DNA of 14,852 bases from Rhodoferax sp. (lineage in GTDB: Bacteria > Pseudomonadota > Gammaproteobacteria > Burkholderiales > Burkholderiaceae_C). Position 1 is the stretch's first letter. Each line of letters begins with the position of its first letter. The notes beneath the pieces are model-generated. The model ran no database searches and had not been told where the DNA came from. It saw only the letters and a program-made list of their open reading frames with translations. The DNA lies in the NCBI GenBank assembly GCA_021737905.1, contig JAIPDA010000023.1, positions 1-14,852 on the forward strand, written 5' to 3'. The position numbers and the translations under genes were made by a program. Positions 1 through 5,955 of the stretch are shown in pieces.

Positions 1-214
1 GGCTGAGCGCATCGCCTTTGCCGGGCCGCTGGTGGCTGACGACGGCACGACCATGATCGGCAGCTTGCTGGCCATTGACTTTGACTCGCGTGACGCCGCC
101 CATGCCTGGCTGGCCAAAGAGCCGTTTTTCTGCGCCGGTCTGTATGCCAGCACCACCGTGCATGCATTTTCTAATTTGTGGCCGCAAAAAGCCGGCTTCC
201 CGCCGGCGAACTGA
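1..214 (+). CDS. YciI-like family protein, 5' end missing
   Basis: The frame is open from base 2 and stops with TGA at 212-214, so only the last 70 residues are visible; the true start lies upstream. YciI traits seen are an AGPL segment followed by DDG, then GSLLAIDFDS, an Ala-rich helix (DAAHAWLAKEPF), and an AGLY segment near the C-terminus. YciI proteins are small ferredoxin-like alpha/beta barrels of about 100 residues. One studied relative, TftG, is the 5-chlorohydroxyquinol dehydrochlorinase of 2,4,5-T catabolism and works next to a hydroxyquinol dioxygenase. The dioxygenase further down this cluster makes a similar catabolic role plausible, but the exact reaction cannot be read from the fragment. 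The GTG at 32 is in frame but falls inside the conserved fold, so it is not the start. Dabb follows after 35 bp. Confidence 0.8.
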   Translation, partial: AERIAFAGPLVADDGTTMIGSLLAIDFDSRDAAHAWLAKEPFFCAGLYASTTVHAFSNLWPQKAGFPPAN

Positions 215-239
215 ATCGCCCGAACCCCTTACCCATTTT

Positions 240-243
240 GGAG
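240..243 (+). promoter_or_regulatory. Shine-Dalgarno site fixing a TTG start
   Basis: GGAG ends 6 nt before the TTG at 250. No ATG lies near the start of the conserved Dabb domain, so this site decides the TTG start of that gene. Confidence 0.6.
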
Positions 244-249
244 CGCTGA

Positions 250-570
250 TTGATCAAGCACATCGTGATGTGGAACCTGCGTGGCAATAACCCTGCCGAA
301 AAGGCAGCGGGTATTGAACGCTTGCGGCGCAGTTTTGATTCGCTGCGCCACTGCATTCCGGGCTTGCTACACCTGGAGATCGGTGTGGATTCGAGCAGCG
401 TGGACTATGCCTGTGATGTGGTCTTGTATTCTGAATTTGAGTCGCAAGCCGCACTCGACGGCTATGCCAATCATCCGGAGCATCACCGGGTCAAGGCTGA
501 GCTGGCTGATTTGCGCATCGCCCGCCATCAGGTGGACTATGAAAGCCCCTCGCTGCCCGCCAAGGCCTGA
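250..570 (+). CDS. Dabb (stress-responsive alpha/beta barrel) domain protein
   Basis: A 106-residue protein starting at TTG, with GGAG 6 nt upstream. The whole chain is one Dabb domain: an N-terminal strand IKHIVMWNLR, a helix with ERLRRSFDSL, PGLLHLEIGVD, a strand with CDVVLYSEF, then ALDGYANHPEHHRV, the family's typical Y-x-x-HP-x-H pattern (about residues 77-83). Dabb proteins are dimeric ferredoxin-like barrels. Some are catalytic, for example olivetolic acid cyclase, and many have no known reaction. The gene sits between a YciI-like and a SnoaL-like gene, so three small cavity-forming folds lie in a row ahead of a ring-cleavage dioxygenase. A role as isomerase, cyclase or hydratase on a pathway intermediate is an inference. 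It is cytoplasmic, with no signal peptide. Family membership is secure and function is not. Confidence 0.85.
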   Translation: MIKHIVMWNLRGNNPAEKAAGIERLRRSFDSLRHCIPGLLHLEIGVDSSSVDYACDVVLYSEFESQAALDGYANHPEHHRVKAELADLRIARHQVDYESPSLPAKA

Positions 571-606
571 TTTTTTTGAGACCAAGCGCAACTGGAACCC
601 TTGTGT

Positions 607-1224
607 ATGAACGATGACATGAAAAACGAACTTGAAATACGCCAGATGGTGGAGCGCTGGGCAGTTTGGCGCGATGCCGGCGACTGGGAGCGTTTTGCCA
701 CCGTCTGGCATCCCGACGGCGTGATGATGGCGACCTGGTTTCAGGGCCCGTTCAAAGACTTTATCCGGGTCACCCAAGAGGGCTGGAACAAGGGCGTGAG
801 CATCCTGCACTTTCTGGGGGGCTCGGCCGTTGAAGTGGCCGGCGAGCGTGCTATCAGCCAGACCAAGATGACGATTTCTCAGCGCGGCATGGTCGAGGGC
901 GCCAACGGCCCGGTGCTGTGCGACGTGGTGTGCACAGGCCGTTTTTATGACTTTGTCACGCGCCACGAAGGCCAGTGGAAGCTCTTGCACCGCCAGCCGA
1001 TTTACGAAAAAGACCGCATTGACCCGGTTGATTCCACGGCCACCGTGCAGCTCGACCAGCAGGCGCTGGCTGCTTTTCCGGAGGGTTACCGGCATCTGGC
1101 TTATATTCAAACGCGCATTGGTTACACCGTCAAACTCGACATGCCCATGCTCAAAGGCCCGGGCGTTCAGGCGCTGTATGAGCGCGGCGCACGCTGGTTG
1201 GCCGGCGGTGTCTTGGAGCGTTGA
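607..1224 (+). CDS. SnoaL/NTF2-like domain protein (LinA/scytalone dehydratase-like fold)
   Basis: A 205-residue cytoplasmic protein. ATG 607 is preferred because GGA at 594-596 is well spaced for it; an in-frame TTG at 601 is too close. The first 130 residues carry the cone-shaped NTF2 pattern: helix 1 with EIRQMVERWAVWRDAGDWERF, then VWHPDG, then SILHFLGG and a strand AISQTKMTI. LinA (HCH dehydrochlorinase) and scytalone dehydratase use an Asp-His pair in these places; Asp23 or Asp26 and His68 are the candidates here. About 70 further residues, with EGYRHLAYIQ, extend beyond the minimal fold. Such proteins are dehydratases, dehydrochlorinases, isomerases or non-catalytic. The tight placement between Dabb and Bug genes suggests a step in the same catabolic route. 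The substrate is unknown. Confidence 0.8.
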   Translation: MNDDMKNELEIRQMVERWAVWRDAGDWERFATVWHPDGVMMATWFQGPFKDFIRVTQEGWNKGVSILHFLGGSAVEVAGERAISQTKMTISQRGMVEGANGPVLCDVVCTGRFYDFVTRHEGQWKLLHRQPIYEKDRIDPVDSTATVQLDQQALAAFPEGYRHLAYIQTRIGYTVKLDMPMLKGPGVQALYERGARWLAGGVLER

Positions 1225-1259
1225 GCGACGGCTTTTTATTTAGAACTGGAGACACTGAC

Positions 1260-2243
1260 ATGAACAAAAGAACATTTCACCGTGGCGTGCTGGCCTGCAG
1301 TCTGCTTGCCTTGACGGGCTTTCACACGGGCGTCAGCGCGCAGGCTTTCCCGAACAAGGCGATCAAGGTGGTGGTGCCACAGCCGCCGGGTGGCGGCTTT
1401 GACTTTGTGGGCCGCTTGATGGCGGACCGACTGGGCAAACAAGTCGGCCAGGCCGTGGTGGTTGAAAACCGTCCGGGTTCGGGCACATTGGTGGGCACCG
1501 ATGCGGTGGCCAAGGCCGCGCCGGATGGCTACACGCTGCTGGTGGGCTCGGTTTCCAATATGGCGATCAACCCCGGGCTGTACCGCAACCTGCCTTATGA
1601 CAGCCTGCGCGATTTCGAGCCGGTGGGCCTGGCGGTGGCTTACAGCTACACGCTGGTGGCGCGCAAAGACCTGCCCAGCAACAGCCTTAAAGAGTTGGTG
1701 GCGTATGCCAAGGCCAACCCGCGCAAGCTGACCTACGCATCGGGTGGCAATGGTTCGGGCCAGCATGTGCTGGCGGCGGCGCTCTGGCAACTGGCCGGCG
1801 TCGAGCTGGTGCACGTGCCTTACCGCGGCGCCCAGGCGGCCTACCAGGACTTGTTGGGCGGGCGCGTGGACTTGTTTTTTGACCTCTCGCCCACCGCGCG
1901 CGGCCAGATCGACGGCGGCGCGCTCAAGGCGCTGGCGGTCTCGGGCAGCAACCGCCTGGCTTTTCACCCGGACGTGCCGACCATCACCGAAACCGGTGTG
2001 ACTGCGCTCGAACTGGAATCCTGGTTCGGCCTGTTTGCGCCGGCCAAGACGCCAGCCGAGGCGCTGGATCGCTTGCGGGCCGAAACCGCACGCATCGCCC
2101 AGGCGCCTGATGTGGTGGATATTTTCCGCAAAGCCGGTGGCAAGCCGCTGAACTTGAACGCCAACGAGACCCGGGCGCTGGTGCGCCGTGACGTTGAGCG
2201 TTGGACCAAGCTCACGCGTGACCTGGACATCAAACCCGAGTAA
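1260..2243 (+). CDS. Bug/TctC-family periplasmic solute-binding protein
   Basis: A 327-residue protein. ATG 1260 is chosen because GGAGA at 1248-1252 is 7 nt upstream and a clear signal peptide follows: charged MNKRTFHR, a hydrophobic stretch, and a probable cut after A-Q-A at residue 29. The mature protein opens with FPNKAIKVVVPQPPGGGFD, typical of Bug receptors, followed by VVVENRPGSG, a DGYTLL segment and later VPYRGAQAAYQDLLGGRVD. Bug proteins bind carboxylates such as tricarboxylates, dicarboxylates, nicotinate or aromatic acids, usually for TctA/TctB membrane subunits. No tctA or tctB is present, so this is an orphan receptor as far as the window shows. It probably binds the pathway substrate or a related acid and may use a TctAB pair elsewhere. 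It sits 35 bp after the SnoaL gene in the same direction. Confidence 0.93.
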   Translation: MNKRTFHRGVLACSLLALTGFHTGVSAQAFPNKAIKVVVPQPPGGGFDFVGRLMADRLGKQVGQAVVVENRPGSGTLVGTDAVAKAAPDGYTLLVGSVSNMAINPGLYRNLPYDSLRDFEPVGLAVAYSYTLVARKDLPSNSLKELVAYAKANPRKLTYASGGNGSGQHVLAAALWQLAGVELVHVPYRGAQAAYQDLLGGRVDLFFDLSPTARGQIDGGALKALAVSGSNRLAFHPDVPTITETGVTALELESWFGLFAPAKTPAEALDRLRAETARIAQAPDVVDIFRKAGGKPLNLNANETRALVRRDVERWTKLTRDLDIKPE

Positions 2244-2313
2244 ACCAGAGCCTCGCCGGCCCCCCGGATGCTCTAAGCTTTCGACCTTATCTATTTTTTT
2301 GAAAAGTCCTCCC

Positions 2314-2898
2314 ATGCGAATTTCTGATGCCTGCCTCGACCAGCTTTTTTTCAAGGCCCGCACGGCCAACGGTTTCACCGACCAAGCTGTGCCTGCCGAT
2401 CTCTTGCAGCAGGTCTATGACATTGCCAAGATGGGCGCGACATCCATGAACACGCAGCCTGCGCGCTATGTGTTCTTGAACTCGCCGGAGTCCAGGGCCC
2501 GCCTGATTCCGGCGCTGGCCCCCGGCAATGTGGACAAAACCAAAGTGGCGCCGGTCACCGTGATCGTTGCCACTGACATGCAGTTTTATGAGCACATGCC
2601 GACGGTCTGGCACAAGCCCGGCGCTAAAGAAATGTTCGAAGGCAACAAGGCCATGTCCGACGGCACGGCCGTGCGCAACAGCACCTTGAGCGGCGCTTAC
2701 TTCATGATCGCAGCGCGCGCGGTCGGCCTGGACTGCGGGCCCATGAGCGGTGTCGATCTGGCCAAGGTCAATGCAGAGTTTTTCCCTGACGGCCGCCTGC
2801 AGGCCAACTTCATCATCAACCTGGGTTATGGCGACGACAGCAAACTGTTTGACCGCAACCCGCGCCTGAGCTTTGCCCAGGCTTGCAGCGTTCTTTAA
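2314..2898 (+). CDS. Nitroreductase family protein, HadB/RutE subfamily; candidate hydroxybenzoquinone reductase
   Basis: A 194-residue FMN-fold protein starting at ATG 2314. The frame is open further upstream, but homology begins near LDQLFFKART (residues 8-17), and the Shine-Dalgarno site is weak. HadB/RutE hallmarks are GATSMNTQPAR (41-51, FMN contact), RNSTLSGAYFMIAARAVGLD (121-140), GPMSGVD (142-148) and LGYGDD (170-175). The length matches the subfamily, about 196 residues. RutE reduces malonic semialdehyde. TcpB, in the same subfamily, reduces hydroxyquinones, and tcpB/hadB lie directly beside the hydroxyquinol dioxygenase genes tcpC/hadC of trichlorophenol degraders. The same pair occurs here, so reduction of an autoxidised benzenetriol by NAD(P)H is the preferred reading; an aldehyde or enal reductase remains possible. 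The enzyme is cytoplasmic and flavin-dependent. Confidence 0.88.
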   Translation: MRISDACLDQLFFKARTANGFTDQAVPADLLQQVYDIAKMGATSMNTQPARYVFLNSPESRARLIPALAPGNVDKTKVAPVTVIVATDMQFYEHMPTVWHKPGAKEMFEGNKAMSDGTAVRNSTLSGAYFMIAARAVGLDCGPMSGVDLAKVNAEFFPDGRLQANFIINLGYGDDSKLFDRNPRLSFAQACSVL

Positions 2899-2913
2899 AT
2901 AAGGCATCCCTTC

Positions 2914-2937
2914 CGGCGGCCCGTTCCGGGGCTGCCG
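2914..2937 (+). other. Intercistronic GC-rich hairpin
   Basis: A 9-bp stem (arms 2914-2922 and 2929-2937, one G-U pair) with a 6-nt loop lies between the nitroreductase and dioxygenase genes, 9 bp before the dioxygenase Shine-Dalgarno site. No T tract follows, so it is not a normal terminator. It could limit mRNA decay or modulate dioxygenase translation. Confidence 0.5.
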
Positions 2938-2957
2938 TGCAACCCAGGAGACACAAG

Positions 2958-3854
2958 ATGGCACAACTCGAAGTACACGATCTGGCCCAGGCCGTCATTG
3001 ACCGCATGGCCGACTGCAAGGAGCCTCGCCTCAAAGAAGTCATGAGCGCGTTGGTCAAGCATGTGCATGCTTTTGTGCAAGAGGTGCAGCTCACGCCCGA
3101 AGAGTGGATGGGCACCATCGAGTTCCTGACGGCCGCCGGCAAGATGTGCGACGAAAAGCGCCAGGAGTTCATCTTGCTGTCTGACACCCTGGGCGTGTCG
3201 ATGGCGGTGGTCGGCATTGAGCAGGCCAAAGGTGCGGCGGCGCTCAAGGCCAACCCGCCCAAACTTGCACCCACCGAGGCGACGGTGCTAGGTCCGTTTT
3301 TCTGGGAAGGCGCGCCCGAGTTGGAACTGGGCGCGGACATCACTGGCGTGAGTTCCGGCACGCCGGCTTACTACCACGGCTGCGTCACCGACACCGCCGG
3401 CAAACCGGTGGCCAACTGCACGCTCGATGTCTGGTCGGGTGACGGCGATGGTTTTTACGATCTGCAAAAAGGCGCAGACGCGCCCATGGCTTTGCGTGCA
3501 CGCTTTCACACCGATGCCAATGGCAACTACCGCTTTTGGTCCATCCGTCCGGCCTATTACCCCGTGCCTGACGACGGCCCGGTGGGCGGCATGCTGCGCC
3601 GCATGGGACGCCATCCAAACCGGCCCGGCCACATGCACACCATGCTCAGCGCGCCCGGCCACGAGCGCCTGATCACGCACCTGTTTGTGTCTGACAGCCC
3701 CTATCTTGATTCGGACGCCGTGTTCGGCGTGCGCAACAGTTTGATCGTCAACTTCGAGCCGCACCCGGCCGGCAAGGCGCCTGACGGCCGCGTCATGACG
3801 CAGCCTTATCACGTGGCGCATTACGACTTCCGGCTGGTGCCTTCGGCCGCCTGA
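2958..3854 (+). CDS. Intradiol ring-cleavage dioxygenase, hydroxyquinol 1,2-dioxygenase-like
   Basis: A 298-residue protein. ATG 2958 has AGGAGA at 2946-2951. The N-terminal helical dimerisation domain covers about residues 10-100 (RQEFILLSDTLGVSM at 68-82) and the catalytic beta-sandwich about 105-295. The non-haem Fe(III) ligands are identifiable: Tyr167 (GFYD), Tyr201 (AYYPVP), His225 and His227 (RPGHMH), with Arg222 before them as in characterised enzymes. TVLGPFF, DDGPVG, PYLDSDAVFGV and the spacing of ligands fit hydroxyquinol dioxygenases better than catechol dioxygenases. The reaction would be O2-dependent intradiol opening of a benzenetriol (hydroxyquinol to maleylacetate); a substituted catechol or carboxylated triol cannot be excluded. 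It is cytoplasmic. The preceding gene is a HadB/RutE-type reductase, as in tcpBC and hadBC, while a CoA-handling pair follows instead of maleylacetate reductase. Confidence 0.92.
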   Translation: MAQLEVHDLAQAVIDRMADCKEPRLKEVMSALVKHVHAFVQEVQLTPEEWMGTIEFLTAAGKMCDEKRQEFILLSDTLGVSMAVVGIEQAKGAAALKANPPKLAPTEATVLGPFFWEGAPELELGADITGVSSGTPAYYHGCVTDTAGKPVANCTLDVWSGDGDGFYDLQKGADAPMALRARFHTDANGNYRFWSIRPAYYPVPDDGPVGGMLRRMGRHPNRPGHMHTMLSAPGHERLITHLFVSDSPYLDSDAVFGVRNSLIVNFEPHPAGKAPDGRVMTQPYHVAHYDFRLVPSAA

Positions 3855-3879
3855 TCTGAGTTACTTTCGTCACCTGTCT

Positions 3880-3883
3880 GGAG
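3880..3883 (+). promoter_or_regulatory. Shine-Dalgarno site fixing a TTG start
   Basis: GGAG lies 7 nt before TTG 3891. The lyase-like reading frame has no ATG until deep inside the conserved fold, so this site supports the TTG start. Confidence 0.6.
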
Positions 3884-3890
3884 ATTTATT

Positions 3891-4688
3891 TTGAAAATCG
3901 GCAAGGCTACCGTGGCCCGCTCGGCCATCTGCACCTCCAACGAAGACACCATCGTGGTGCGCGGTGCCGACCTGTCGCGCGAGCTGATCGGAAACATCAA
4001 CTTCGGTGACTATTTCTTTTTGCTGGTCACCGGCCGGCGTGCCGACGCGGCCACCAGTGCGGTGCTGAACGCCACCCTGGTGGCGATTGCCGAACACGGC
4101 CTGGTGCCCAGTGTGCAGGCGGCCCGCATGACGCTGGCCGCCGCACCCGACGCCATGCAGGGCGCTGTGGCTGCCGGTTTGCTGGGCTCGGGCTCGGTGA
4201 TTCTGGGCGCTTCAGAAACGGCCGGCCGCCTGTACCTGGCGATTGAAAAAGAAGCTGAAAAGCATGGCGGTGACCTGCACGCGGCCGCCCGCGTGGTGGT
4301 GGCAGACTTGCGATCCCGCAAGCTGCCGATTGCCGGTTACGGCCACCCGGAGCATAAAAAACGCGACCCGCGCGTTGGCAGTCTGTTCGACGTGTCGCTC
4401 AAAGCCGGTGGCGGTCAGCGCTATGTCGAGATTGCCAAGGTGGTGGAGGCCGTCATTCCCGAAGTGGTCGGCAAGGAGCTCAAGCTCAATGTCTCGGGCG
4501 CCATACCGGCCGTGCTGCTGGGCGTGGGTTTTCCGGTCAATGCGCTCAAGGGCGTGCCCATGCTGGCGCGCACTGCCAGCCTGATCGCCCACCTCAACGA
4601 AGAGTTGGAAGATCCGATTGGCTTTGCGCTGTCTTACCAGGCCGCCAGAGACCAGGAATACACCGGCAGCATGCCCAAGGCAGGCTGA
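3891..4688 (+). CDS. Citryl-CoA lyase-like protein (short citrate-synthase fold) with altered active site
   Basis: A 265-residue protein starting at TTG 3891. It matches the citryl-CoA lyase module (also the C-terminal part of ATP-citrate lyase), far shorter than citrate synthase at about 430 residues. Family landmarks in order are AEHGLVPSVQAARMT (67-81, first catalytic His69), the Gly-rich GLLGSGSVILGASE (96-109), GYGHPEHKKRDPR (149-161, second catalytic His152), and ARTASLIAHLNEE (226-238). The third catalytic position, normally Asp in an N-V-D-G context, reads N-V-S-G here (Ser202, codon TCG). The base reaction would be splitting a citryl-CoA-like thioester into acetyl-CoA and an oxoacid, or the reverse. 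With Ser at this site the chemistry may differ, for example cleavage or hydrolysis of a beta-keto thioester. Only 6 bp separate it from the CoA-transferase gene, so activation then cleavage of a ring-opened acid is the likely theme. Confidence 0.85.
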   Translation: MKIGKATVARSAICTSNEDTIVVRGADLSRELIGNINFGDYFFLLVTGRRADAATSAVLNATLVAIAEHGLVPSVQAARMTLAAAPDAMQGAVAAGLLGSGSVILGASETAGRLYLAIEKEAEKHGGDLHAAARVVVADLRSRKLPIAGYGHPEHKKRDPRVGSLFDVSLKAGGGQRYVEIAKVVEAVIPEVVGKELKLNVSGAIPAVLLGVGFPVNALKGVPMLARTASLIAHLNEELEDPIGFALSYQAARDQEYTGSMPKAG

Positions 4689-4694
4689 ACATTC

Positions 4695-5873
4695 ATGGCC
4701 CAAGTTCTTAAAGACGTCAAGGTCGTCGAGCACGGCACCTTCATCACCGGCCCGGCAGCCTCCATGCTGCTGGCCGATCTGGGCGCCGATGTCGTGAAGG
4801 TCGAGTTACCCGTCACGGGCGATCCTTTCCGGGCTTACAAGGGCGAGCTCTACAGCCCGCACTTTCAGACCTACAACCGCAACAAACGCAGCATCACACT
4901 CAACACCAAAGAAGCCGCCGACCTGGCGCGCTTTGACGAGATGATCCGTGAGGCCGATGTTTACATTCAGAATTTTCGCCCCGGCGTGGCCGAGAACATC
5001 GGTGCCGGCCGCGAGCGTTTGCAAAAAATCAACCCGCGCCTGATTTACTGCGCCATCAGCGGCTTTGGCCCCACCGGCCCTTATGCAGACCGGCCGAGTT
5101 ACGACAGCGTGGCCCAGGCGGTCAGCGGCTTTTTGGGCCTGTTGATCAACCCCGGCAACCCGCGTGTGGTGGGTCCGGCGCTGGCCGATGCGCTGACTGG
5201 CTTTTATGCGGCTTACGGCATTCTGGGCGCGCTGCATGAGCGCCATGCCACCGGCATCGGCCGCCAGGTCGAGGTGTCCATGATGGAGGCGATGACGCAC
5301 TTCAACCTGGACGCTTTCACGCACTTGTTTTCAGCTGACGAAGTGGTGGGACCCTACAGCCGCCCCAGCGTGTCGCAGTCTTATGTGCTCGAGTGCGCCG
5401 ACGGCCTGTGGATTGCGCTGCACATGTCTTCACCGCCCAAGTTCTGGGAAGGACTGGCCACAGCCATGGAGCGGCACGATATTTTTGAAGACCCGCGCTT
5501 TGCCACGCGCCAGGCGCGCATCGACAACCAGGAAGCGCTGATGCACGTGCTGGCCGGCATTTTCAAGCTGCAGCCGCGCGCTGTGTGGTGCGAGCGACTC
5601 GCCGGGCTGGATGTGCCGCATGCGCCCATGTACACATCGGCCGAAGTTCCTGAAGACCCGCAGGCCAAGCATTTGCAACTGTTTGTGGATGCGCCGCACC
5701 CGGTGGCTGGCACTTTCAGGACGGTGCGCTCGCCGGTGTCGTACGACGGCCAACGTTCACTGGGCGTGACAGCGCCGCCGCTGCTGGGTCAGCACAATGC
5801 AGACTTTGCCAGGGGCTGGCCGGCCCGTACGGATTTTCTCAACACGCCGGCTGCCAACGAGAGCAAAGCATGA
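4695..5873 (+). CDS. Family III (CaiB/BaiF/Frc-type) CoA-transferase
   Basis: A 392-residue protein, ATG 4695. Family III marks are GTFITGPAASMLLADLGADVVKVE (about residues 14-37), RNKRSITLN (62-70), DVYIQNFRPG (88-97), GFGPTGPY (123-130), YDSVAQAVSG (136-145) and GRQVEVSMMEA. The catalytic nucleophile is Asp165 in the PALADALTG segment, matching Asp169 of formyl-CoA transferase. These enzymes move CoA between carboxylic acids through aspartyl-CoA anhydrides and are highly selective for their acids. The acid here cannot be named from sequence. Coupling to the lyase-like gene 6 bp upstream suggests it makes the acyl-CoA which that protein cleaves, with the free acid arising from the dioxygenase product. 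It is cytoplasmic. An 82-bp spacer with no clear promoter or terminator separates it from the ABC transporter genes. Confidence 0.92.
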   Translation: MAQVLKDVKVVEHGTFITGPAASMLLADLGADVVKVELPVTGDPFRAYKGELYSPHFQTYNRNKRSITLNTKEAADLARFDEMIREADVYIQNFRPGVAENIGAGRERLQKINPRLIYCAISGFGPTGPYADRPSYDSVAQAVSGFLGLLINPGNPRVVGPALADALTGFYAAYGILGALHERHATGIGRQVEVSMMEAMTHFNLDAFTHLFSADEVVGPYSRPSVSQSYVLECADGLWIALHMSSPPKFWEGLATAMERHDIFEDPRFATRQARIDNQEALMHVLAGIFKLQPRAVWCERLAGLDVPHAPMYTSAEVPEDPQAKHLQLFVDAPHPVAGTFRTVRSPVSYDGQRSLGVTAPPLLGQHNADFARGWPARTDFLNTPAANESKA

Positions 5874-5955
5874 GCAGGCCAGCGCCCAGGGCTGAGTTGC
5901 CGGACTTCATTTCATTTTCAACGCTAGCTTCCCATTCAATTCAAAGGAGACAACC

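Noticed and set aside
367..1110. A 247-codon open frame on the - strand across Dabb and SnoaL-like genes
   Set aside because: No recognisable domain, crosses two supported genes, composition typical of antisense frames in GC-rich DNA.
2188..2313. Longer nitroreductase with 42 extra N-terminal residues
   Set aside because: The extension overlaps the end of the Bug gene, is Ser/Pro-rich and does not resemble the family; ATG 2314 fits the normal length.
2244..2313. Terminator after the Bug gene
   Set aside because: A C-rich stretch and a later T run are present, but no stem of useful length joins them.
1236..2378. A 380-codon open frame on the - strand across the Bug gene
   Set aside because: Arg/His/Gln-rich translation with no family likeness, fully antisense to a clear gene; a usual effect of GC-rich third codon positions.
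2958..3854. Protocatechuate 3,4-dioxygenase
   Set aside because: The N-terminal helical domain and the spacing of iron ligands belong to the catechol/hydroxyquinol branch, and only one subunit gene is present.
3891..4688. Full citrate synthase or CitE-type lyase
   Set aside because: At 265 residues it lacks the large N-terminal part of citrate synthase, and the motifs are of the citrate-synthase fold, not the CitE TIM barrel.
5874..5955. Internal promoter or terminator in the largest gap of the catabolic cluster
   Set aside because: No hairpin with T tract and no acceptable -35/-10 pair was seen; only a good Shine-Dalgarno site for the next gene.
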